Below the pieces are notes generated by a model. It had not been told where the DNA came from. It did no database searches and saw nothing but the letters and a program-made list of their open reading frames with translations. The position numbers and the translations under genes are program-made. Shown here in pieces: positions 1-6,927 of a stretch of DNA of 18,473 bases; the stretch's first letter is position 1, and each line of letters starts with the position of its first letter. This stretch comes from Chitinophagaceae bacterium (GTDB lineage Bacteria > Bacteroidota > Bacteroidia > Chitinophagales > Chitinophagaceae): positions 1 through 18,473 of the forward strand of contig JAICHT010000030.1 in assembly GCA_025924755.1 (NCBI GenBank). The letters are read 5' to 3'.

Positions 1-2176
1 AAGTTCCATCATAAACCGGCCATATATCCGGAACAGTCCAACTGTGGGGTTTAAATTGGTCCAGTGAAGCATCGTACATACTTACCAGCATTTCTGCCGC
101 TACTTTATCAGCTTTATATCCTGTAAGTTTTACCTTCCATTTCTCTTCACTGCCGGGCAATAATTTATTTCTAAAAGTGGCATATTCTATCTTTAAAGCT
201 TTATTGCTCCAGGGTATATTTATTGCTTTGGTAAATTGATATACGCGGTTGTCTTTTACAAAAAAGAATGCAACGCCATAGCCGCCCCGGTCTGCTTCCG
301 TAGCAACAAAATCAAAAACTTTTTTTTGTTTATTTAATGAAGTAAAAGAAAAGTTGTCGTTAGATATTGGGTTACTAGAAGGTTTATTGATTTGTGATAC
401 CAGGTAAATGTCGCTTGCGGATGTTGCTATTTGTATGGAAGCTTTCTCTCCGGGTTCAATAGGCTTGCTGCTGGCTTGTGTCCACATATATGCAGGAGCG
501 GCAGGCTGATTCATTCTGGTATCAAAAACTTCGATATAGCGCTTGTCTTTTATAATATGATTGTCTTTGTCTGTGGTAGTAAATTCCATTACATAATATC
601 CGGCAGGCAAGTTGGGCTTTCCTAAGTTCCATTTCCCGTTTTGCTTTGTGGAATCAGTATGTGTGTAAACCTCTTTACCTCGTTGCCAGGTTGTAAAATC
701 ACTTTCCGATTGATATTCATCATGTGGAAACAGGTGGATATATTCCTCTTTATTCATTACGAATTGATCGGGCTGTGACCAGTAACGTTTACGAACCAAA
801 CGGCCTTCAGGAAGCAGTTGTATGATCTTTACATTAACTGCAGCCGGCTGAAATGCTCCATTTAAATTTTCGGTATGAATAGATAGTGTATCCATACTAT
901 TAACCGGCAGTTTTTCGTCAACAGATACTGTTAATAGGAGCGATTGATAACCTGCCGATACTATTTGTTCGCTGCTCCTGGTTTCACCGCCTATATCCGT
1001 TACGTCGGCATAGATGTGATAATCAAAAACAGGATGAAAGCTGGTATCAATTGTAGCGTCTGGAATGGCATTGAAAATGATATTGAATCCGCCATCCTTG
1101 CCAGTTGCTATTTCTCCATGCGCTATTTCCATTGGCTGCGCTACAGGCAGCATATACCGATACATCCAGGTATATAAAAGCCGTGGTTGCCGTACTACAC
1201 GATATGCTACTTTAGCACCGTCAATACTGTTGCCTGCATATGCTTTGGCAATACCGGAAATGTGAATACTGTCTCCGGCTTTATATGCATTTTTTATCTT
1301 TTCAAATTCCACATAAAATTTTGGACGTTTATATTCCTCCACCGAAAAATTGATTGCATTATCCTCATCTTCATAGATTTTAAATTCACCATTTAATATA
1401 TCTTGCGGCAACGTAAACTTACCTGCAAAAGAGCCGTATTCGTTAGTAGTAACCTGCAAGGAATCTACCTCTTCTTCATTGGCATCTTCTAAAAAAATGG
1501 TAGTATGATAACCCGGCACAATACTATTCCTGTTGTTATTTTTATGAACGGTTATTCCTTTAAAATAAACAGTCTGACCGGGCCGGTATATAGATCGGTC
1601 TGTAAAAAAGAAAACCTTATGTGCCGTATCTGCTTTTGAAGTATCGGTATCCATATTGGAGTAGTACGCATAGGACGCATGATCCGATATTAAACTATCA
1701 CCACTATATTTAATATCAATAAAGTAGCTGTTGTTCTGACTTTTGAATTTGGTATTGATTTTAGTATATCCGTTGCCGTTGGTATTGAAAATGCTTTGTA
1801 GTGTTTTGGTATATTGGAAGGTTTTATAATTATACTGTTGTTGATATACCTGTACGGTTGCACCAGGAAGCGGTTTGCCAGTTTCGCGATTCAACACAAA
1901 TAGTTGATTTTCCTTTATTACATAGCTGATATTAGAAACAGAAAACCATTGTGAGCCTAACAAATCAGTTACACTAAACCGCTGCTCATTGCTTGCCAGT
2001 AAAATATATTCGCCAACCGGTAGCGCGTCTACTTTTATTTCCACTGCATGTTGCTGCAGATCGTTAGAAGCTGGTAAAGGCTGGCTCCATGATTTTAAAA
2101 CTGTCGCTGCTGTAATCGTTGTCCAATATTTTCGTCGTAGTGATTTAGAAGGCTTGCTTTTAAAGCTGCATTTATT
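1..2176 (-). pseudogene. Alpha-2-macroglobulin family protein, continuation in the -1 frame (partial at left edge)
   Basis: I translated this frame through: it has no stop from 2176 down to base 2, so the gene runs off the window. The likely junction with the upstream frame is near 2158. It contains KSWSQPLPASND soon after the junction, then a carboxypeptidase-regulatory-like stretch (NRETGKPLPGATVQVY, near 1860-1910). The MG2-type motif TDRSIYRPGQTVYFKG lies near 1562-1610 and VEEYKRPKFYVEF near 1320-1355. These last two are hallmarks of Bacteroidota alpha-2-macroglobulins. The remainder is beta-rich macroglobulin-like sequence ending in VPDIWPVYDGT at the edge. Family proteins are often near 2000 residues, so roughly half the gene lies outside the window. 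It is labelled a pseudogene because one base must be recovered to join it to the N-terminal part. A sequencing error or a programmed -1 frameshift would make it an intact gene. Confidence 0.75.
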
Positions 2177-3399
2177 TTAATTATCCGAAAGAATAAAGCC
2201 GGTGTATTTTTATAATTTACCAAAGCCCGGAATGGTTGTCCGGGTATATTAACCTTCTCGATTTCGAAGGAAAAATTGGTACGGTTTATATCCTGCAGTA
2301 AATTAAAACTGTTTACCCAACCCTCATTTTTTACCGTGCTGTCTCTTACTGTTTTTTCTAAAATTTCTTTTGCTTTTATTCTGTCATATCGGTGCGCAGT
2401 ATCTTGTAAAGGCTGATATCTGGCTGCTAAGCTTTCGTAATAAGAGGCTAGTAAAAAAGAGGCCTGCGATGTGAGAGATGGGCTGTTGTACGTATTGATG
2501 ATATTCTTTAAGGCCTGCTGATATAAGGCTTCTTTGTTGAGGGATACCGAATGCTCATAAACAAATTGAATACGGTTAATATCCACATCTATCAGCGCAT
2601 CGGGCTTTGCATCGGATACATGAAACGCTATCAAATCCTGGAAAATCAATAATGCTTTGTGCAGCAAGGAAAGTGAGTCTTTAGTGGTGAAAGATGCTTT
2701 TGCAAAATCAGCAGCCGGCGCAAAAGCTTCAGGTTGCGATATTTCAAATGAATAAGCCGGTTTCCTGATATCCCCTTCATCGCTCTTAAAATAGTTTAAT
2801 GCCTGCTGTGCTAAAAGATCGTACAAAGTAGGGCGGAGGTGGCGAACGTTTCCCCTAATAATTATGGCGTTGTATGCATTTAAATTGGTGGCCTTTAAAA
2901 GCGTTTTATTATGTATGGACTGTAGGTAAAGATTACTGATCTTATTATGGAAATCATTCGGCGTCCACGTAGCAATATCTTCTTTATTAAAGTTAGTAGT
3001 ATTGGTTCTTTGATATAACATCCATCGATTGCGCTCAAAGTATTGCAGGTATACATTCGCCAGTAAGCTTTTTAAAATGGAAGCAGCCGGTTCTTTACTG
3101 GTTGCAATTTCATTTTCCAGTTCTTTGGTAGCCAGTTGCTCATTATTTTCACGGGTTTCCTGCTGTAAAGAGGTCATATATACCAGGCATTTTATTAGCT
3201 GTGCATCCTGGCTGTTTTTCTTTGCAGCTACGTAGATTTTCTTTACTTCTGCTAATGCTGATTTTGGTAAGGCCCGTGCTACCAGACTATCTATATGCTG
3301 CCATTCTTTTGGATAAATATTTTTAGGCTGTGCCTGAACGTTATATGCAAGTAATATTACTAATACTGCAAAAATTGCCAGCGGTTTTATTCGTTTCAT
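2095..3399 (-). CDS. Alpha-2-macroglobulin family protein, N-terminal part (frameshifted)
   Basis: This is the start of a large secreted bacterial alpha-2-macroglobulin-like protein, a family thought to trap or inhibit proteases or act in the envelope. The best start is the ATG at 3397-3399. It opens a clean signal peptide (MKRIKPLAIF, a hydrophobic run, then cleavage near VQAQ), whereas the ATG at 3415-3417 only adds six residues. Residues 25 to about 400 are largely helical and lack catalytic motifs, as in the N-terminal region of Bacteroidota members of the family. The frame stops at 2095-2097, but the family-specific MG domains continue in the -1 frame on the same strand (positions 1-2176). 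The stop is therefore caused by a frameshift and is not the natural end of the protein. Family assignment rests mainly on that downstream part. No promoter with the Bacteroidota consensus was found upstream. Confidence 0.8.
   Translation of the reverse strand: MKRIKPLAIFAVLVILLAYNVQAQPKNIYPKEWQHIDSLVARALPKSALAEVKKIYVAAKKNSQDAQLIKCLVYMTSLQQETRENNEQLATKELENEIATSKEPAASILKSLLANVYLQYFERNRWMLYQRTNTTNFNKEDIATWTPNDFHNKISNLYLQSIHNKTLLKATNLNAYNAIIIRGNVRHLRPTLYDLLAQQALNYFKSDEGDIRKPAYSFEISQPEAFAPAADFAKASFTTKDSLSLLHKALLIFQDLIAFHVSDAKPDALIDVDINRIQFVYEHSVSLNKEALYQQALKNIINTYNSPSLTSQASFLLASYYESLAARYQPLQDTAHRYDRIKAKEILEKTVRDSTVKNEGWVNSFNLLQDINRTNFSFEIEKVNIPGQPFRALVNYKNTPALFFRIIKINAALKASLLNHYDENIGQRLQQRQF
2156..2166 (-). 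other. Frameshift junction with T-TTA-AAA slippery heptamer
   Basis: On the minus strand the site reads GCT TTA AAA GCA in the upstream frame. The heptamer T-TTA-AAA (2158-2164) fits the X-XXY-YYZ rule for -1 slippage. Slipping back one base after AAA gives AGC AAG CCT and enters the long open downstream frame, giving a continuous INAALKSKPSKSL. The same result follows if one A was lost from an original run of five. I see no strong downstream stem-loop, so a one-base deletion or sequencing error in the A run is the simpler explanation. The overlap of the two frames limits the shift to about 2098-2176. Confidence 0.55.
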
Positions 3400-3549
3400 A
3401 ATAGTGGAATAAAGCATATACTCTTTATAGATGCACTAACATAAACAAATTCCACAAAAGCTACCCGGTTGTTTACGGATAATGATAGAAGGTTGAACTA
3501 TTGCACTGTTTCATCGTTAATAAAAAAACTCCAGCCTATCTGTAGCTTA

Positions 3550-3581
3550 TTGATGGCTTAGTTGTAGTAAGGATAACTTTG
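3550..3581 (+). promoter_or_regulatory. Bacteroidota-type promoter match, plus strand, orphan
   Basis: TTG at 3550-3552 is followed, after 21 bases, by TAACTTTG at 3574-3581. This matches the Bacteroidota primary-sigma consensus (TTG near -33, TAnnTTTG near -7) with acceptable spacing. No convincing plus-strand gene lies downstream: sucD and the macroglobulin gene both face the other way. With six fixed bases in the -7 box, one or two chance matches are expected over all the intergenic DNA here. Confidence 0.45.
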
Positions 3582-3587
3582 CGTAAA

Positions 3588-3760
3588 GATCTATTACAGG
3601 CAGCTGACAAATATCAGCTAAACCTTAAACAAGCTCTTAATATTATTACGCCATCTTTTACTGTACGAATGACATTTATAAAGTATATTTATTTATTGGT
3701 TTTCGTACACTATGAAATAACAAAGAAGCCCTCACCAATTTTGCTGAGGGCTTCAAATTT
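3588..3760 (+). ncRNA. Candidate small RNA between the sucD and macroglobulin genes
   Basis: A transcript from the promoter match at 3550-3581 would begin near 3588 and meet a strong hairpin at 3725-3754 followed by a T-rich tail, giving about 170 nt. The interval also holds a perfect 6-bp hairpin (AGCTGA at 3602-3607 with TCAGCT at 3614-3619). An 8-bp inverted repeat lies further on (TGTACGAA at 3662-3669 with TTCGTACA at 3702-3709). No known RNA family is recognised. The plus-strand reading frame here runs through the terminator into the antisense of sucD and is not believed. This is an inference from layout only. Confidence 0.3.
3725..3754 (-). terminator. Intrinsic terminator after sucD (possibly bidirectional)
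   Basis: A perfect 10-bp stem (GAAGCCCTCA at 3725-3734, TGAGGGCTTC at 3745-3754) encloses a 10-base loop, 24 bases past the sucD stop. Read on the minus strand it is followed by TTTGTTATTT. Read on the plus strand it is followed by AAATTTTTA, so it could also stop plus-strand transcription. Confidence 0.8.
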
Positions 3761-3777
3761 TTATAGAATCGTTCTGC

Positions 3778-4653
3778 TTATCTTTTTATTATCTGCGCCA
3801 TGGTTTTGCCAATATCAGCAGGGCTTTGCACCACATGGATACCGCACTCTTCCATAATCTTCATTTTTGCGGCAGCTGTATCTTCTGCACCACCCACTAT
3901 GGCTCCGGCGTGTCCCATTCTGCGTCCCGGAGGCGCGGTTTGCCCGGCAATGAAACCTACAACGGGTTTTTTATTACCGCTTTGTTTAATCCATCGGGCG
4001 GCTTCTGCTTCCATACCACCACCAATTTCGCCAATCATTACTATGGCATCGGTTTCGGGATCATTCATAAACAATTCTACCGCTTCTTTGGTAGGCGTAC
4101 CAATAATAGGGTCGCCGCCAATACCCACCGCAGTGGAGATGCCAAGGCCAGCTTTCGCCACCTGGTCGGCTGCCTCGTAGGTTAGCGTACCCGACTTGGA
4201 TACAATACCAATACGGCCTTTCTTAAATACAAAGCCAGGCATAATACCCACCTTGCATTCATCTGCCGTAATTACTCCCGGACAGTTAGGCCCAATTAAA
4301 CGGGTATCCTTTCCCACTAAAAAGTTTTTTACTTTCACCATATCCTGTACCGGGATTCCTTCAGTAATACAAACTATCAAAGCAACACCGGCATCTGCCG
4401 CTTCCATAATTGCATCGGCTGCAAAAGCCGGCGGAACGAAAATGATGGATACATCGGCACCGGTTTCTTTTACGCAATCCGAAACGGTATTAAACACTCT
4501 TCTGTCCAGATGCGAAGTGCCGCCCTTGCCGGGTGTAACGCCGCCCACCAAATTAGTACCGTACTCTATCATTTGCGAAGCATGGAACGTGCCTTCCGTA
4601 CCGGTAAAGCCCTGTACCAATACCTTTGAGGCTTTATTAACCAAAATACTCAT
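3778..4653 (-). CDS. sucD: Succinyl-CoA ligase (ADP-forming), alpha subunit
   Basis: SucD works with the beta subunit SucC in the cytoplasm to interconvert succinyl-CoA and succinate with formation of ATP or GTP, in the TCA cycle. The 291 residues match the family length. The CoA-binding Rossmann part is N-terminal (VLVQGFTGTEGTFHASQMIEYG, residues 11-32, then GGVTPGKGG). The ligase part carries GPNCPGVI (121-128), SKSGTLTYE (152-160) and the phosphohistidine site GHAGAIVGG with His248. The ATG at 4651-4653 gives the usual N-terminus. sucC is not adjacent, so the beta subunit must be encoded elsewhere. Transcription appears independent: a promoter match lies just upstream and a terminator just downstream. 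Confidence 0.97.
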   Translation of the reverse strand: MSILVNKASKVLVQGFTGTEGTFHASQMIEYGTNLVGGVTPGKGGTSHLDRRVFNTVSDCVKETGADVSIIFVPPAFAADAIMEAADAGVALIVCITEGIPVQDMVKVKNFLVGKDTRLIGPNCPGVITADECKVGIMPGFVFKKGRIGIVSKSGTLTYEAADQVAKAGLGISTAVGIGGDPIIGTPTKEAVELFMNDPETDAIVMIGEIGGGMEAEAARWIKQSGNKKPVVGFIAGQTAPPGRRMGHAGAIVGGAEDTAAAKMKIMEECGIHVVQSPADIGKTMAQIIKR

Positions 4654-4672
4654 AACTAAATTTAAAGTTGGG

Positions 4673-4703
4673 CAAAAGTAAGGAATAAGAGGTTAGCTTA
4701 CAG
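4673..4703 (-). promoter_or_regulatory. Probable sucD promoter
   Basis: On the minus strand TACTTTTG (4673-4680) fits the Bacteroidota -7 box TAnnTTTG. After a 20-base spacer, CTG (4701-4703) stands where TTG is expected, a two-of-three match. The start site would fall near 4665, giving a leader of about 12 bases before the sucD ATG. Confidence 0.5.
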
Positions 4704-4781
4704 GTTCTGTATGGAGGCTATTTAGTTTTTTTGAGAAAGAAGCAACGGGAAGACTTGGTTGGACAGAAGCTTTTATTGATG

Positions 4782-5102
4782 CTAGTGCAGAAAACTAAAG
4801 CAACCCTGAACAACGGGAATTTTGATGCGGGGCCGGGTGATAACAGGTTTTGTATAGATGGTATGGTGAATAAACTCGTCGGCTTTTTTGGTGAGCCTGT
4901 AAAATTTGCCGAATGAATCTACTTTGTACGCTGCAATATATCCTTCCGATAAAAGAAAAAGGAACTCTTCTTTTTCCATGCGCTGTTTGCCAAAAATGAT
5001 CACATCAGGGAAATAAAAGAAGTCCTGGATAGAGCAATTATATACTCTAACCAGTAAGGCCAGCTGCTGCTTAAAAGTTAACTGATTCATGTGGCTACCC
5101 AT
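4782..5102 (-). CDS. Small hypothetical protein, possible winged-helix fold
   Basis: No family is recognised for this protein of about 106 residues. The reading frame can be extended to a GTG at 5106-5108, but an ATG at 5100-5102 (MGSHMNQL) or 5088-5090 (MNQLTFKQ) is the likelier start. It has no signal peptide or membrane segment and so is probably cytoplasmic. The middle (MEKEEFLFLLSEGYIAAYKV, then GKFYRLTKKADEFI) resembles the recognition helix, wing and closing helix of winged-helix regulators, where a YRLTxKG-type strand is common. That resemblance is weak. The C-terminus is short and hydrophobic. It lies between mlaF and sucD with gaps of more than 120 bases on both sides, so it is probably a separate transcription unit. 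Confidence 0.6.
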   Translation of the reverse strand: MGSHMNQLTFKQQLALLVRVYNCSIQDFFYFPDVIIFGKQRMEKEEFLFLLSEGYIAAYKVDSFGKFYRLTKKADEFIHHTIYTKPVITRPRIKIPVVQGCFSFLH

Positions 5103-5287
5103 TTTCACCTTATCGTTTGATACTAAAAGCCTTATATAAATATAAACAAATATTGTATCATTTAAATATCTGATTAGTATTTTATTAGAAATTTTCTAAA
5201 AAAGACATTACAGCGCAACTAAACTGGTTTTGGAAAGGATATAGAATGAGTTAGAAGCAGGTTTATTATAGACAGTAGTAGCCTATT

Positions 5288-6151
5288 TTAAGATGTAACA
5301 GAGGCGCCCTCTTCCGGAGGTGGCACCAATGTAGGCGCATTTTCATTTGTCAGCTCGGCCATATTCCGGTCGTTGGCAATTTTGCCGGTTTCTTCCAGCA
5401 TCCGCATATCCTTGGCATCTCTCAAAAATTCAGATGCAAAAATAAAATGGTTCAGGCGTTCGTTTTTGCTAAAGATGATTTCTTTATTATTGCCTTCCCA
5501 TTCTTTTTGTCCCTGGTACATATACACTATATGATCGCCAATTTCCATTACGCTGTTCATATCATGTGTATTAACAACAGTAGTGATATTGTACTCCATC
5601 GTAATATCATGAATTAACTGGTCAATCAGTCCTGAAGTTTGCGGATCAAGACCGGAGTTGGGTTCGTCTACAAAAAGATATTTTGGATTTAATACAATTG
5701 CCCGTGCAATACCTACGCGTTTCATCATACCACCGCTTAGCTCGCCGGGAAATTTTTTATTGCTGCCTTTTAAATTTACCCGCTCTAATACTTCGTTTAC
5801 CCGGTCCAGCTTTTTTTTGCGGCTCCAGTTGGTAAACATATCCAGAGGAAATACTACATTTTCTTCTACCGACATACTGCTGAAAAGTGCCGAACCCTGG
5901 AAAAGCATCCCAATTTCTTTACGGATCTCCTTTCGCCCCTCTACACTCATTTCGGTAAAGTCGTTGCCATTATACAAAATATGTCCGCTGCTTGGAGCAA
6001 AAAGCCCCACCAGGCATTTCATAAACACGGTTTTACCACTGCCGCTGCTGCCAATGATCAAATTACACTTACCAGCATTCATTACAGCGTTTACACCATT
6101 TAAAACGGTTTTATCGCCAAAGCCTTTCTTTAAATCTTTTACTTCTATCAT
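5288..6151 (-). CDS. mlaF: ABC transporter ATP-binding protein, MlaF-like (phospholipid/MCE transport)
   Basis: This is the ATPase of an Mla-type ABC importer or exporter that moves phospholipids between the inner membrane and MCE proteins, maintaining outer-membrane lipid asymmetry. The 287 residues carry every ABC motif: Walker A GSSGSGKT (34-41), Q-loop LFQGSALFS with Gln85, signature LSGGM (138-142), Walker B YLFVDEP (158-164) and the H-loop His196 in NTHDMNS. The SGLDPQTSG D-loop sequence is typical of the MlaF/Ttg2A group. The tail after about residue 245 is longer than in E. coli MlaF and ends in a Pro/Glu-rich segment of low complexity. Its ATG overlaps the stop of the permease gene by one base (TAATG), which implies coupled translation. 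No MCE (mlaD) gene follows it here. Confidence 0.92.
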   Translation of the reverse strand: MIEVKDLKKGFGDKTVLNGVNAVMNAGKCNLIIGSSGSGKTVFMKCLVGLFAPSSGHILYNGNDFTEMSVEGRKEIRKEIGMLFQGSALFSSMSVEENVVFPLDMFTNWSRKKKLDRVNEVLERVNLKGSNKKFPGELSGGMMKRVGIARAIVLNPKYLFVDEPNSGLDPQTSGLIDQLIHDITMEYNITTVVNTHDMNSVMEIGDHIVYMYQGQKEWEGNNKEIIFSKNERLNHFIFASEFLRDAKDMRMLEETGKIANDRNMAELTNENAPTLVPPPEEGASVTS

Positions 6152-6894
6152 TATTTTAATAATAAGGCTGATAATACATAATCAGCAAATAAAATAGCTA
6201 CACAACTTACTACCACCGCCTTGGTGCTGGACCGCCCAATTTCTACTGCGCCACCCGATACATTGTAACCAAAAAACGCCGGGATACTGGATATGATAAA
6301 AGAAAATGCATAGGTTTTTATCAAAGCAAAAAACACATTGTATGGTAAAAAACCTTCCAGTAATCCTTTGTCATATTGGTCTGCGGAAATAATGCCGGAC
6401 ATGACGCCTGCTGTACGGCCGCCCCATATGCCCAAAAGCATAGACAATACTACCAGCATGGGTATAGTAATTAAGCTGGCCAGTATTTTGGGCAGCACCA
6501 AGTATGTTTTTGTATTGATACCCATAATTTCCAATGCATCAATTTGCTCTGATACCCGCATATTACCTAATTCACTGGCTATCTTGCTGCCTACTACACC
6601 GGCCAATACAATACAGACCAGCGTAGGGGCAAATTCTAATATTACGGTATCTCTGCCCACTTGTGCAATGGCAGATATGGGCACTAACGGGCTGGTTAAC
6701 TGGTAGGCTGTTTGCAAGGTAGATACCGCACCAATAAACAGGGAGATAATAGCAACAATACCCAGGGAGCCGATACCAATTTCAGTACATTGATACATAA
6801 ACTCCTTCCAATACATCTTCCAGTTTTCCGGTTTGGAAAACATGGCCCTAAGCATTATAAAATATTTTCCCAAGTCGCCTAAAAATTTCTTCAT
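6151..6894 (-). CDS. mlaE: MlaE family ABC transporter permease
   Basis: This is the inner-membrane permease partner of the MlaF-like ATPase. The 247 residues fit the family. An amphipathic N-terminal segment (1-35) precedes a hydrophobic helix at about 41-64. Further membrane segments lie near 85-103, 133-157, 185-207 and 222-245. The MlaE coupling motif ELGNMRVSEQIDALEIMG (108-125), which contacts the ATPase, is clear, as is the FAPTLVCIVLAGVVGSK stretch before it. The start ATG at 6892-6894 lies 33 bases after the maeB stop, and the gene ends inside the mlaF start codon. The three genes are therefore probably one transcript. The substrate-binding MCE protein and any outer-membrane partner are not in the window. 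Confidence 0.93.
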   Translation of the reverse strand: MKKFLGDLGKYFIMLRAMFSKPENWKMYWKEFMYQCTEIGIGSLGIVAIISLFIGAVSTLQTAYQLTSPLVPISAIAQVGRDTVILEFAPTLVCIVLAGVVGSKIASELGNMRVSEQIDALEIMGINTKTYLVLPKILASLITIPMLVVLSMLLGIWGGRTAGVMSGIISADQYDKGLLEGFLPYNVFFALIKTYAFSFIISSIPAFFGYNVSGGAVEIGRSSTKAVVVSCVAILFADYVLSALLLK

Positions 6895-6927
6895 AGCTAT
6901 ACTATATTGTATCTGTGGTAAACACCT

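Larger units (their letters stand above)
3400..3777. other. Intergenic region between the macroglobulin gene and sucD
   Basis: This 378-base AT-rich gap contains the sucD terminator (3725-3754), the orphan plus-strand promoter match (3550-3581) and two smaller inverted repeats within 3602-3709. No exact TAnnTTTG box was found on the minus strand to drive the macroglobulin gene. Confidence 0.7.

Noticed and set aside
2156..2166. Perfect 11-base near-palindrome GCTTTTAAAGC as an operator
   Set aside because: It lies inside the coding region of the macroglobulin gene. The odd-length symmetry is simply an AT-rich core, and the frame change there is the better explanation for its interest.
3579..3857. 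Plus-strand open frame of 92 codons with hydrophobic stretches
   Set aside because: It runs through the terminator hairpin and ends inside the antisense of sucD. Its hydrophobic second half is a reverse-strand shadow of that gene.
3800..4681. Long plus-strand open frames opposite sucD, and similar ones opposite mlaF and maeB
   Set aside because: They are antisense shadows of strongly supported genes, with no family motifs and no start context.
5088..5102. N-terminus MGSHM, reminiscent of an expression-vector tag remnant
   Set aside because: The codons differ from the usual vector sequence and the context is continuous native AT-rich DNA, so it is coincidence.
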